A program made the translations under genes and the position numbers. Positions 13,184-22,086 of a stretch of DNA of 22,090 bases are shown here, piece by piece; the stretch's first letter is position 1; every line of letters starts with the position of its first letter. This DNA comes from Oscillospiraceae bacterium (GTDB lineage: Bacteria; Bacillota; Clostridia; Oscillospirales; Ruminococcaceae), in contig JAFUWP010000438.1 in assembly GCA_017483405.1 (NCBI GenBank), positions 1 to 22,090 of the forward strand, in the 5' to 3' direction. Below the pieces are notes generated by a model that was not told the DNA's origin, did not search any database, and saw only the letters and a program-made list of their open reading frames with translations.

Positions 13184-14734
13184 TCACCCCAGAAGATTCA
13201 TCTTCTCTTTTTCCTGTAAAATCCGGTAAACACTTTCGTTAATTCTTTCTTCCGAAATTCTTCCCGTATTGACGGCATCTTCTATCGCATTGACAGATGC
13301 TGTCAAATCTGTAGGCATCAGAATCACATCCACACCGGCTTCAACAGCCATCACTGCCGATTCTGCCGGACTGTAACTCCCTGAAATGGTATTCATCTCA
13401 AACGAGTCCGTAATAATAATGCCATCAAAATATAATTCATGCCTCAGCCAGTCGGTGCATACTACATGCGATAAACAAGATGGTATCCCATCTCCGGCAC
13501 AGGTCATTATCTGATGACTGACCATCACAAAATCTGCTCCGGCATCAACTCCGAACTGAAATGCTACAAATTCCGAATTTCTTAACTCATCCAGAGAACG
13601 ATTGATAATAATCTGTGAATCATAATGCGCGTTGCCGTCCTCTGCTCCAAGACCAGGGAAATGCTTCAGTGTGGCGGCAACTCCTGTACTTTGAATGCCT
13701 TTGACCACTCCGTCAACCATATTTGCAACTACATAGGGGTCAGAACTGAATATCCGATTGCCGAGTTCATTTCCGCTGTTCAGATTCACATCCGCTACAG
13801 GTGCGAAATCCAGATTAAAACCAAACTGCTGAATTTCACTCCCAAGCGTCTGACCTATCCAGTAGGCTTCATTCCAGTCGTTCCGGCTTCCGTATTCCTG
13901 CATTGGATTCAGCTTTGTCGTGCCGAGTTTTTTAGCACATCTCGCCACGAGTCCGCCTTCTTCATCGACTGCCAGAAACATTCCTACTCCGGTATCTCTT
14001 GCATAACTCTGCGTATTCGATAACATCTGCGATGTCTGTCCTCCGGAAACAAGGTTATCTCCGAAATAAACCAGTCCGCCGACAGGCTGTTCATAAATAC
14101 ATTCCTGCGTCCACGTTCCGGCCGCTGTCACTGTTCCTGCACCGGTCAGAAGTTCCGGCCGGACGATAAACATCTGATAGATTTTTTGTCTCAAAGTCAT
14201 CTGATTCAGAATTTCCCATGCATTTCCTGTCAGATGTATGACTTCCGGTTCGGTTTCGATGACTTCCGGTTCAGTTTCCGGCGGTGCTGTCTGAATTATC
14301 GGGTCGGTCATGACTGTTGTCGTGTGCGTAGTCGTATGAGATGCTGTCGCCCTCGATGTTACTGTTGTGCGCTTTTTTCCGGAACTTCCGCCGCCGCTTA
14401 CATAATAATAAATGATTACGGTTTCTTCCGGATTTTCTGCATCCTGCACTATTTCTGTCGAAAGCAGTTCCGTAACTGCTTCGATTTCTTTGGATGTCGT
14501 TCCGGCTGTTGTCGTTTCCGTTCCCGATTCTGAAACTTTTGTCGTGACCGTTGTCGAATTAACTGTCGATTTTACGGATAATGCCGTTTCTGAAACTGCT
14601 GTTTCCGATAAAGTTTCGGAAATTACCGTCTCCGGCTGAGTTTCTTTCGGAAGTTCTGCCTGTTCAATTTCGCGGCCGCATCCTGTACAGATGCAGGCTA
14701 ATATCAGAATAAATCCTAATTTCCGGCTTTTCAT
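13184..14734 (-). CDS. Lipoprotein glycoside hydrolase family 3 (NagZ-like beta-N-acetylhexosaminidase)
   Basis: A 516-residue surface lipoprotein. MKSRKLGFILILACICTGCG is a lipoprotein signal, with C14 or C19 as the lipidated Cys. A Ser/Thr-rich linker (about 25-165, including two ETEPEVI copies) leads to a GH3 domain from about 168. That domain has DEEGGLVARC, NLDFAPVADVN, LKHFPGLG and IIITDSFEM, in which D443 is the expected nucleophile. NagZ enzymes remove N-acetylglucosamine from peptidoglycan fragments or glycoproteins. The family's acid/base dyad is D-x-H; aligned on KHFPG it reads NAH here (N368, H370), so catalysis may be altered. The ATG overlaps the proS stop by 1 nt (TAATG). The frame is open 19 codons further upstream within proS, but those residues do not fit a signal peptide. 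Confidence 0.88.
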   Translation of the reverse strand: MKSRKLGFILILACICTGCGREIEQAELPKETQPETVISETLSETAVSETALSVKSTVNSTTVTTKVSESGTETTTAGTTSKEIEAVTELLSTEIVQDAENPEETVIIYYYVSGGGSSGKKRTTVTSRATASHTTTHTTTVMTDPIIQTAPPETEPEVIETEPEVIHLTGNAWEILNQMTLRQKIYQMFIVRPELLTGAGTVTAAGTWTQECIYEQPVGGLVYFGDNLVSGGQTSQMLSNTQSYARDTGVGMFLAVDEEGGLVARCAKKLGTTKLNPMQEYGSRNDWNEAYWIGQTLGSEIQQFGFNLDFAPVADVNLNSGNELGNRIFSSDPYVVANMVDGVVKGIQSTGVAATLKHFPGLGAEDGNAHYDSQIIINRSLDELRNSEFVAFQFGVDAGADFVMVSHQIMTCAGDGIPSCLSHVVCTDWLRHELYFDGIIITDSFEMNTISGSYSPAESAVMAVEAGVDVILMPTDLTASVNAIEDAVNTGRISEERINESVYRILQEKEKMNLLG

Positions 14735-16182
14735 TAATATGCCTTGCCCCAGAGTACCATGTGTTTTGCAGGCTTTCCACAGCAGACACATACATCAGAA
14801 ATCTGTTTCTGTTCCAGCGGAATGCATCTTGAACCTGCTCCCGTCTGCGCCTTGACTTCATCTTCGCAGGTTTCTTCTCCGCACCACATCGCTTCGATGA
14901 AACCGTCTCCCTGTTCCAGCGCCTGATTGATTTCATCAATCGTTTTGCACTGATAAGTTCTCTTATTGCGGTTTTCCAGTGCCGCCTGATACAGTCCGTC
15001 ATGTACTTCCTGTAACTTTGCCTGTACGCTTTCTACCAGAGTATCCAGAGAAATGCTTGTCTTTTCACCGTTATGACGGGTCGCAAGCACACACTGTCCG
15101 GCTTCAATATCGCGAGGGCCGATTTCTACACGTACCGGCACACCCTTCATTTCATATTCGGCAAACTTCCAGCCAGGGGAATTTTCAGAATCATCCAGCT
15201 TGACTCTCAGACCGGCATTTTTCAGCTGATTGTATAATTCAGTTGCTTTTTCCAGTACGCCTTCTTTATGCATTGCGGCAGGTACGATAACAACCTGAAT
15301 CGGCGCAACTGCCGGAGGCAGTACTAAACCATTGTTATCGCCGTGTGTCATGATAATCGCACCGATTAATCTTGTCGTCACGCCCCAGCTCGTCTGATGC
15401 GGATACTGTAATTTGTTATCCTTTCCGGCATACTGAATGTCAAATGCTTTTGCAAAGCCATCACCAAAATAATGCGATGTTCCTGCCTGTAAAGCCTTGC
15501 CGTCATGCATCAGGGCTTCAATGGCATAAGTCGATACTGCTCCGGCGAATTTATCGCTTTCGGTTTTCTTGCCCTGTACGACCGGAATCGCTAACGCATC
15601 CACACAGAATTTTGTGTAAACATTCAGCATCTTTTCTGTTTCTTCGATAGCTTCTTCCGCAGTTGCATGAATTGTATGACCTTCCTGCCAGAGAAATTCT
15701 CTCGAACGCAGGAACGGTCTTGTTGTCTTTTCCCATCTTACGACACTGACCCACTGATTGTATAATTTCGGCAGGTCTCTGTAAGAATGTACTGTCTGAG
15801 CGTAATGCTCGCAGAACAGCGTTTCGGATGTCGGACGCACACAGAGTCTTTCTTCAAGCTTATCATTTCCGCCATGCGTTACCCATGCCACTTCCGGCGC
15901 GAATCCTTCTACATGGTCTTTCTCCTTCTGTAACAGAGATTCCGGAATAAACATCGGCATACATACGTTTTCATGACCTGTTTCCTTGAACATGCCGTCA
16001 AGAATTTTCTGCATGTTCTCCCAGATAGCATAGCCATAAGGACGGATTACCATACATCCCTTGACACTTGTGTAAGAAATCAGTTCTGCTTTCTTGACAA
16101 TATCTGTATACCACTGTGCAAAATCTTCATCCATAGATGTGATTGCTTCAACAGATTTCTTGTTCTTATCCTGTTTTGCCAT
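14734..16182 (-). CDS. proS: Prolyl-tRNA synthetase, short archaeal/eukaryal-type (type 3)
   Basis: A 482-residue class II synthetase that charges tRNA-Pro. Its length and absence of the INS editing domain mark the archaeal/eukaryal type, which is found in many Clostridia. Visible parts include SYTSVKGCMVIRPYGYAIWE near the N-terminus, RPTSETLFCEHYAQ, the motif 2 region TRPFLRSREFLWQEGHT, and motif 3 HQTSWGVTTRLIGAIIMTHG, followed by the anticodon-binding domain (APIQVVIVPA onward). The C-terminal Cys pairs (CVCCGKPAK, and GEETCEDE upstream) fit the zinc-binding tail of this type. GAGAGG stands before ATG 16182. No T-box leader precedes it. It overlaps the GH3 gene by 1 nt. Confidence 0.97.
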   Translation of the reverse strand: MAKQDKNKKSVEAITSMDEDFAQWYTDIVKKAELISYTSVKGCMVIRPYGYAIWENMQKILDGMFKETGHENVCMPMFIPESLLQKEKDHVEGFAPEVAWVTHGGNDKLEERLCVRPTSETLFCEHYAQTVHSYRDLPKLYNQWVSVVRWEKTTRPFLRSREFLWQEGHTIHATAEEAIEETEKMLNVYTKFCVDALAIPVVQGKKTESDKFAGAVSTYAIEALMHDGKALQAGTSHYFGDGFAKAFDIQYAGKDNKLQYPHQTSWGVTTRLIGAIIMTHGDNNGLVLPPAVAPIQVVIVPAAMHKEGVLEKATELYNQLKNAGLRVKLDDSENSPGWKFAEYEMKGVPVRVEIGPRDIEAGQCVLATRHNGEKTSISLDTLVESVQAKLQEVHDGLYQAALENRNKRTYQCKTIDEINQALEQGDGFIEAMWCGEETCEDEVKAQTGAGSRCIPLEQKQISDVCVCCGKPAKHMVLWGKAY

Positions 16183-16214
16183 AATTCAAAAACCTCTCTT
16201 GATTGATTATTATT

Positions 16215-16493
16215 TTATGATTTGTGATTTTTATCCGCCTTTTTCCGGACAACCGCCTTTTTCTTCGGCTGTTCCGGTTCGGGAGGCAGTTCGTAAATCG
16301 AACGAACATGATATGTTTCGCGTGTTCCGGACTTCTTTCCGGCTGATTTCGGAAAATGTTTCGCTTTCCACTTATCGAACGCTTCCGCCATCTTCGGGGT
16401 GAATACCGCCGCCAGAAATATCAGCGCGAATATTCCCAGACATTTCAGTCCGAAACGCACTATCAAACTGATGTCAATTGTAGTTTCCAGCAA
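16215..16493 (-). CDS. Small single-pass membrane protein, unknown function
   Basis: A 92-residue protein from a TTG start. One hydrophobic helix (VRFGLKCLGIFALIFLAAVF, about 12-31) is followed by a basic, Lys-rich cytoplasmic-type tail with a PPEPEQPKKK stretch. No family is recognised. The frame is open to 16580 inside the previous gene, but the promoter at 16512-16540 and AAAGGA (16508-16503) 9 nt before TTG 16493 favour this start; TTG 16466 is an alternative if the leader proves too short. It precedes proS by 32 nt and is probably its operon leader gene. Confidence 0.6.
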   Translation of the reverse strand: MLETTIDISLIVRFGLKCLGIFALIFLAAVFTPKMAEAFDKWKAKHFPKSAGKKSGTRETYHVRSIYELPPEPEQPKKKAVVRKKADKNHKS

Positions 16494-16511
16494 GTCTATC
16501 AGTCCTTTGCT

Positions 16512-16540
16512 ATTATAACATAATTCTGTGGATTTGTAAA
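16512..16540 (-). promoter_or_regulatory. Sigma-A-like promoter for the small membrane gene and proS group
   Basis: On the - strand TTTACA (16540-16535) and TATAAT (16517-16512) are separated by exactly 17 bp. They lie just after the stop of the activase-related gene. The predicted transcript start, near 16505, falls within the AAAGGA ribosome site of TTG 16493, so either the leader is very short or the real start codon is further downstream. Confidence 0.7.
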
Positions 16541-16548
16541 TACTCTGC

Positions 16549-17376
16549 TTACAGACTGCCCGAAACTCTTGCATTTGCAAGCATCAGCTTGATTCTGTTC
16601 TCCTGATTGACTCTCGTTGCCCCAGGGTCGTAGTCAATCGCGATGATGTTCGCGTTCGGATAGCGTTCCTTAATCGCTCTGCTCATGCCCTTTGCAATAA
16701 TATGATTCGGCAGACAGCCAAACGGCTGTGTGCAGATGATATTTTCTGTACCGCTCTCGGCAAGTGCGCCCATTTCCGCAGGAATCAGCCAGCCTTCGCC
16801 CATGTTCACGCCTAAACTGATATACTGCTGTACAGAGTCAAGCAAATGCTCGAAATCATGCGGCGGTACGAATACGCCATGCTCTTTCATCACGTTCATG
16901 ACTTTTTTCTGTTCGGCTAAGAACATCTTGTATAGCATCTGGAATACTGGCGTTGCTTTCGTGTATCTGCCGTAAAGCTGGGCATCCTGTACTTTATTCA
17001 CCAGATAATATAATATAAATTCCAGCATGGACGGCACTACCGGTTCACAGCCTTCCGAAATCAGAAAATCTTCCAGATGATTATTTCCTAACGGTGAGTA
17101 TTTTACATAAATCTCCCCGACAATCCCGACTCTGATTTTCTTCTCTCGTGTGCGCTCGATAGTCGCGAAATCATCCAGCATCTGTTTATAATATTTCTTC
17201 GTGACAGTGTAATCATTGGAACGCAGAATCTTACAAGCTCTCTTTGTCCATTTGCGGAGCATCTTTTCCGAACTGCCCTTGACTACTTCATAAGAACGGC
17301 ACTGATTATATAATGTCTGGAGCATATCGCCGTATATCATTGCATATATTGTCCGGATTATCATCGGCATACTCAT
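16549..17376 (-). CDS. Activase-related protein (COG3581-type), C-terminal fragment
   Basis: A 275-residue frame that continues a family normally encoded as one polypeptide. Supporting segments are IRTIYAMIYGDMLQTLYNQC and IRVGIVGEIYVKYSPLGNNH, then PAEMGALAESGTENIICTQP and FGCLPNHIIAKGMSRAIKER, with Cys residues typical of proteins related to 2-hydroxyacyl-CoA dehydratases. The function of this family is unproven. The ATG at 17376 has no ribosome site and overlaps the TGA of the preceding fragment (ATGA). Alternatively a -1 shift would join both halves and restore GLEKDPENGWHMSMPM at the junction, a family-like continuation. It ends at the promoter of the next group. Confidence 0.8.
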   Translation of the reverse strand: MSMPMIIRTIYAMIYGDMLQTLYNQCRSYEVVKGSSEKMLRKWTKRACKILRSNDYTVTKKYYKQMLDDFATIERTREKKIRVGIVGEIYVKYSPLGNNHLEDFLISEGCEPVVPSMLEFILYYLVNKVQDAQLYGRYTKATPVFQMLYKMFLAEQKKVMNVMKEHGVFVPPHDFEHLLDSVQQYISLGVNMGEGWLIPAEMGALAESGTENIICTQPFGCLPNHIIAKGMSRAIKERYPNANIIAIDYDPGATRVNQENRIKLMLANARVSGSL

Positions 17377-17798
17377 GTGCCAGCCGTTTTCAGGGTCTTT
17401 TCCAGTCCTACGAAATTCAGAGAAATCACCGGCACTTGCGGATAGGTATCTTTCAGGGCCTTTCTCAGCAGATGAATATAATTCGATGCCCGACAGCCGC
17501 CGCCTGTCTGCGGCAACATCAAAGCGACTTTATCGGGGTCATAACGGCCGCTTTTCAGTGCTTCCATAAACTGCCCGATGCATAACAATGCCGGATAACA
17601 AGTATCATTATGCACATTCTTTAAGCCTTCTTCCACGACTTTTCGGGATTCGCTCTGCAAGACTTCACAGTTATATCCATAAAATTCAAATACATTTGTC
17701 ATCAGCTGAAAATGTATCTGCAACATAGTAGGCACTAGAATTGTATGCGTTTTCTTCATTTCTTTCGTGAAAATCGGATAGTCTCTTTCATTCTCCAA
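17373..17798 (-). CDS. Activase-related protein (COG3581-type), N-terminal fragment
   Basis: A 141-residue frame with a TTG start at 17798 (AAAGGAG 8 nt upstream). PIFTKEMKKTHTILVPTMLQ, then NDTCYPALLCIGQFMEALKS and LPQTGGGCRASNYIHLLRKA are strong family matches and include the conserved Cys residues of 2-hydroxyacyl-CoA-dehydratase-related proteins. The last real family residues are ISLNFVGLEK; the remaining TLKTAGT looks like off-frame reading. It follows the 977-aa activase by 27 nt. In many Clostridia this part and the activase form a single polypeptide of roughly 1400 residues. Here the whole is spread over three frames. Confidence 0.82.
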   Translation of the reverse strand: MENERDYPIFTKEMKKTHTILVPTMLQIHFQLMTNVFEFYGYNCEVLQSESRKVVEEGLKNVHNDTCYPALLCIGQFMEALKSGRYDPDKVALMLPQTGGGCRASNYIHLLRKALKDTYPQVPVISLNFVGLEKTLKTAGT

Positions 17799-17825
17799 AA
17801 ATATTTCTCCTTTCTTATCCTGATT

Positions 17826-20759
17826 TTATTTTGACTGATTCATCGCGGCCAGCAGGCTTCTGAGTCTGATTTTTGCCGCGCCTAAATTTGTGATTTCATC
17901 AATCTTCAGCTGGGTGTAAAGCTTTCCGGAAGATTCCAGAATGCTCCGCACTTCATCGGTTGTGATGGCATCAATACCGCATCCGAATGATACTAACTGT
18001 ACTAACTGCATATCCGGCTGGGTTGTGACATACTGCGCCGCTCTGTATAATCTGCTGTGATACGTCCATTGATTATATACATGCAGATGCGGCATCTTCC
18101 CCAGCATGGCAACGCTTTCTTCCGAAATGACCGCAAGTCCCAGACTCGTGATGAGCTTGTGAATTCCGTGATTAATCTCTTTATCCAGATGATACGGCCG
18201 TCCGGCAAGGACTATAATCTTCCGGCCTTCGGCACGGGCCTGCGAAACGATTTCTCTTGCTTTCTTCGTCATTTCCTTCCGGAAGTCCGCAAGCGACTGA
18301 TATGCCATATCTACAGCATCGGGTATCTGTTTCTGTATGCCGTACTTCGCGAGAGCTTTCTTCATCACCTGAATCACGTTCTTCCGATTGTTAATATCCA
18401 GATACGGATTGCAGAAATTCACATCATTCAGACCGCTGTGATTTGCTTTCATCAGTTCCGGATAATATGCCACGACCGGACAGTTATATCTGTTATCCGT
18501 ATCGGGTTCGCCGAGATTGTAGGTCATGCACGGCCAGAAAATGAAATCAACCTTCTTTTCCAGCAGTGCTTCAATATGCCCGTGCGCTATCTTCGCCGGA
18601 TAACATACTGTATCGGACGGAATCGTGTGCTGTCCGCTGAAATACATCTTCCGCGTACTTTCTCCGGAAATCACGACTTCAAATCCCAGCTTTGTGAAGA
18701 ACGTATGCCAGAACGGCAAAAGCTCATAATAATTCAGCACCATCGGCAGACCGACTACTGCTCTCTTGCGAGGCGGTTTCTTCTCGGCGATTTCAAGAAG
18801 TCTGTCATATTTATAATTATATAAATCCGGCACTTCGGTTTCTCTGCGGATGCCTGCACCCTTTTCACAGCGGTTTCCTGAAACGAATCGTCCGCCATCC
18901 GAAAAACGGATTACGTTTAACAGACAGTTCGCTGTACATCCGCCGCATCTGACATTTTTCGATGTGTAAGAGAAATTTTGAAGTGCCTCCGGAGAAATCA
19001 GGCTTGTTTCGCCGTTTTCTTCCTGCTGTTCCTTCGCATACAGTGCCGCGCCGAATGCGCCCATCAGTCCGGAAATCGCCGGCCGAATCACATTCCGGCC
19101 GAGTTCGCGCTCGAAACATCTCAAAACGGCATCGTTCAGGAATGTTCCGCCCTGTACGACAATATTCTTGCCCAGTTCATCAACGCTTTTCGCACGGATG
19201 ACTTTGTAAATCGCATTCTTGATGATAGATGCCGATAATCCGGCAGAAATATCTTCTACTGTTGCGCCGTCCTTCTGCGCCTGCTTGACACTGCTGTTCA
19301 TGAATACCGTACAGCGTGAACCTAATTCGACAGGCTTTTCCGCGAATAAGCCCATCTGTGAAAATTCGCCAATATCATAGCCCAGTGCCATCGCAAACGT
19401 CTGGATAAATGAACCACATCCCGAAGAACAGGCTTCATTTAACATGATGCTGTCAATCGCGCCGTTCTTAATCTTGAAACATTTAATATCCTGTCCGCCG
19501 ATGTCAATAATAAAATCCACATCCGGACAGAAAAATGATGCCGCCTTGAAATGCGCTACTGTTTCAACAATGCCGTAATCTACTGACAATCCGGCTTTTA
19601 TCAGGTCTTCGCCGTAACCTGTTACCGCACTTGCCTTGATAATCAGATTTTCATTCTTATCGGCATAAATCTGCTTTAATTTATCCGCAATTCTGTCAAG
19701 CGGCTGACCTTCATTCGAGGCATAATGACTGTATAACAGTCTGCCGTCTTCCGTAATCAGCACCAGCTTTGTCGTTGTCGAGCCGGAGTCAATTCCCAGA
19801 TAGGCTTCTCCTTCATAAGTCCGCAAATCCGCATACTGCAAATCGCATCTGCGATGACGTTCCACAAATTCTGCATATTCTTCTCTGGAATCGAACAGCT
19901 TTTCTCCCGTCATGACATCCGAATTCGCCTTTGCATCGCGGACTTTTTCGAGCAGAGCTTCGGCTGTTTTCGGCGAATCTTTGCTTTCTTCGGCATAAAG
20001 CGCACTTCCTAACGCTACAAATACAGGTGCTTGTTCCGGAAAAACAGCATTTTCTTCCGAAAGCTTTAACCCTTCTACAAAAGCCTTTCTCAGACCCTTC
20101 TGGAATGATAAAGGCCCTCCCAGAAATAACACTTTGCCTTTGATTTCACGTCCCTGTGCCAGTCCTGCAACAGTCTGGTCTACAACGGCCTTGAAAATAC
20201 TCGCCGCGACATCTTCACGCGCCGCCCCCTGATTCAATAACGGCTGAATATCTGATTTTGCAAATACACCGCAGCGGGAAGCTATCGGATAAGTTCTTGT
20301 TGCTTTCAGAGAAGCTTCATCCAGCTCCTGCACGGTAATTCCCAGCAAAGTCGCCATCTGGTCGATAAATGCCCCTGTACCGCCGGCGCATGAACCGTTC
20401 ATTCTCTGCTCGACACCGCCGGTCAGAAAAATAATTTTTGCATCTTCTCCCCCTAATTCAATTACCGCATCCGCATCCGGATAGCATGTCTTTACTGCCA
20501 GAAATGCAGAATGTACCTCCTGTACAAAAGAGATTCCTGCGGCATTCGCCAGACCCAGACCCGCTGAACCTGTCATCGCACTGCGGAATTCTGCATCCGG
20601 AAATTTTTCTGCAATGGCTTCCAGCTGTTCCGATACGGTTTCCTTGACCTTTGAAAAATGTCTCTGATAAGCGGAATGCAGAATCTTTCCCGATTCGTCA
20701 CAGACAACGGTCTTGACCGTTGTCGAGCCGACATCAATTCCTAAAGCATATAATTTCAT
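17826..20759 (-). CDS. Tandem BadF/BadG-type ATPase with DUF2229 (2-hydroxyacyl-CoA dehydratase activase family)
   Basis: A 977-residue protein. The first ASKHA ATPase domain starts LGIDVGSTTVKTVVCDESG and has AVIELGGEDAKII and NGSCAGGTGAFID with C124. The second starts at about 320 with YLGIDSGSTTTKLVLI and has IIDIGGQDIKCF and NEACSSGCGSF (C444, C448). A Cys cluster follows (CGGCTANC, C605/C608/C612, and C631 in GNRCEKG), then a DUF2229-like region (MVLNYYELLPFWHTFFTKLG, about 673-692, to the end). Activases of this type inject electrons into a dehydratase with ATP and a 4Fe-4S cluster. No dehydratase A/B pair is in the window, so its client is unknown. GGAGG precedes ATG 20759. It is the first gene of the four-member group 16549-20759. 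Confidence 0.93.
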   Translation of the reverse strand: MKLYALGIDVGSTTVKTVVCDESGKILHSAYQRHFSKVKETVSEQLEAIAEKFPDAEFRSAMTGSAGLGLANAAGISFVQEVHSAFLAVKTCYPDADAVIELGGEDAKIIFLTGGVEQRMNGSCAGGTGAFIDQMATLLGITVQELDEASLKATRTYPIASRCGVFAKSDIQPLLNQGAAREDVAASIFKAVVDQTVAGLAQGREIKGKVLFLGGPLSFQKGLRKAFVEGLKLSEENAVFPEQAPVFVALGSALYAEESKDSPKTAEALLEKVRDAKANSDVMTGEKLFDSREEYAEFVERHRRCDLQYADLRTYEGEAYLGIDSGSTTTKLVLITEDGRLLYSHYASNEGQPLDRIADKLKQIYADKNENLIIKASAVTGYGEDLIKAGLSVDYGIVETVAHFKAASFFCPDVDFIIDIGGQDIKCFKIKNGAIDSIMLNEACSSGCGSFIQTFAMALGYDIGEFSQMGLFAEKPVELGSRCTVFMNSSVKQAQKDGATVEDISAGLSASIIKNAIYKVIRAKSVDELGKNIVVQGGTFLNDAVLRCFERELGRNVIRPAISGLMGAFGAALYAKEQQEENGETSLISPEALQNFSYTSKNVRCGGCTANCLLNVIRFSDGGRFVSGNRCEKGAGIRRETEVPDLYNYKYDRLLEIAEKKPPRKRAVVGLPMVLNYYELLPFWHTFFTKLGFEVVISGESTRKMYFSGQHTIPSDTVCYPAKIAHGHIEALLEKKVDFIFWPCMTYNLGEPDTDNRYNCPVVAYYPELMKANHSGLNDVNFCNPYLDINNRKNVIQVMKKALAKYGIQKQIPDAVDMAYQSLADFRKEMTKKAREIVSQARAEGRKIIVLAGRPYHLDKEINHGIHKLITSLGLAVISEESVAMLGKMPHLHVYNQWTYHSRLYRAAQYVTTQPDMQLVQLVSFGCGIDAITTDEVRSILESSGKLYTQLKIDEITNLGAAKIRLRSLLAAMNQSK

Positions 20760-20844
20760 TGATTTTCCTCCAATTTAAAATATCGGTAAATCCTGTTCTT
20801 TCTAGTAATTAGTAACGCTTTCTTCCGTTTTTGTTACAGAATTT

Positions 20845-22017
20845 TTATATCAGACTGTCTTCGTGCATGATTTTTCCGTCCTGCATGAAGATTCTGGGAA
20901 TCCGCTTGGATATGCCGCAGACTACTTCATAGCCGATTGTTCCGTAAATGCCTGCAAGTTCATCCGCCGTGATGGTGTCATTTCCGTCCGAGCCTATCAG
21001 AGTGACAACTTCTCCTACGGAGGCATCCGGCACATCGGTCACATCTATCATGGTCTGGTCCATGCAGACACGGCCGACAATCCGGCATCTGATGCCGTTT
21101 ACGAGCACTTCGCCTTTATTGGAGAGCAGACGGGAATAACCATCTGCATAGCCGACTGTTATCGTGGCGATTCTGCGTGTGCTTTCTGCCTGATAGGTTC
21201 TTCCGTAGCTGATGCAGTCACCGGCATGTACTTCCTTGATATGACTGATTCTTGTCCGGAACGACAGTACCGGCTCTAATGCCAGAGGCATCGCAAGTGC
21301 GGCATTCGGCTTTAATCCGTACATGATGATGCCTGCTCTTGCGAGCGTGCTTTCCGGCTGATTGTGATAGCATACTGCCGCACTGTTCATGCAATGTACA
21401 TGACGGAAGATAATTCCGCTTTCTTTTAATTTTTCCGCCGTCCGGAAAATGGCATCGCGCTGATGTGCGGTATATTCCAGATTTTCGGCATCATCTTCAT
21501 CGGCAACGGCAAAATGTGTGAAAAGCCCTTCCACCTGCAAGCCGGTAAGCGAAACTATCTCATGCAGTTCGTTCAGACAGGTTTCCTCATCCTGTGTCCG
21601 GATGCCGATTCGTCCCATACCCGTATCCAGCTTGATGTGACATCTTACCGTCCGCGCGGGCTGGGCACAGCTGGAAAGACTTTTTGCATAATCCACCGAA
21701 ACAATCGCCTGTATGATATTATACTCCGCAAGCAGAGGCGCACATTCCGGCGAGGTATACCCCAGAATCAGAATTTCTCCTTCCGGACACCATTTCCGTA
21801 CCCGAACAGCTTCTTCAAAACTCGATACCGCATAGAACCGAATTCCCAGTTCATAAAGCTTTTTACAGATAAATTCTTCTCCGTGACCGTAGGCATCTGC
21901 TTTCACGACAGCACAGTATTCTGTACTTTCTGCCAGTTTTTCCTGAATTGCCTTTACATTATGGGCAAGTGCATCCAGTGAGATTTCTGCCCATGCCCTC
22001 TGTCGATACTGTATCAT
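20845..22017 (-). CDS. alr: Alanine racemase
   Basis: A 390-residue fold-type III PLP enzyme that makes D-alanine for peptidoglycan. The PLP lysine is K39 in CAVVKADAYGHG, the second catalytic residue Y271 lies in CISYGRTYQ, and HIKLDTGMGRIG (about 127-138), NSAAVCY, ARAGIIMYGL and GRVCMDQTMIDVTD (about 315-328) are all in their usual order. All key residues are present. AAGGAG stands about 12 nt before ATG 22017. It is followed by an 85-nt gap without a clear hairpin, then the activase gene. Confidence 0.97.
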   Translation of the reverse strand: MIQYRQRAWAEISLDALAHNVKAIQEKLAESTEYCAVVKADAYGHGEEFICKKLYELGIRFYAVSSFEEAVRVRKWCPEGEILILGYTSPECAPLLAEYNIIQAIVSVDYAKSLSSCAQPARTVRCHIKLDTGMGRIGIRTQDEETCLNELHEIVSLTGLQVEGLFTHFAVADEDDAENLEYTAHQRDAIFRTAEKLKESGIIFRHVHCMNSAAVCYHNQPESTLARAGIIMYGLKPNAALAMPLALEPVLSFRTRISHIKEVHAGDCISYGRTYQAESTRRIATITVGYADGYSRLLSNKGEVLVNGIRCRIVGRVCMDQTMIDVTDVPDASVGEVVTLIGSDGNDTITADELAGIYGTIGYEVVCGISKRIPRIFMQDGKIMHEDSLI

Positions 22018-22057
22018 AATTTCGATTCGTCTCCTTACTGAATTATAAAATATATAT

Positions 22058-22086
22058 ATTATATTTATCGCAAAAAATAATTTTAA
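22058..22086 (-). promoter_or_regulatory. Possible alr promoter
   Basis: On the - strand TTAAAA (22086-22081) and TATAAT (22063-22058) are 17 bp apart, about 40 nt before the alr start, in a very AT-rich stretch that also contains a second TATAAT nearer the gene. The -35 match is weak, so this is a tentative call. Confidence 0.3.

Noticed and set aside
16183..16214. Possible T-box leader before proS
   Set aside because: The gap to the upstream gene is only 32 nt, too short for a T-box riboswitch.
18057..18824. 255-codon + strand frame opposite the activase gene
   Set aside because: Composition is not protein-like and the activase on the - strand is certain.
20760..20844. Terminator between alr and the activase gene
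   Set aside because: Only a 5-bp GTAAC/GTTAC pairing with a long loop is visible; no convincing stem and T-tract.
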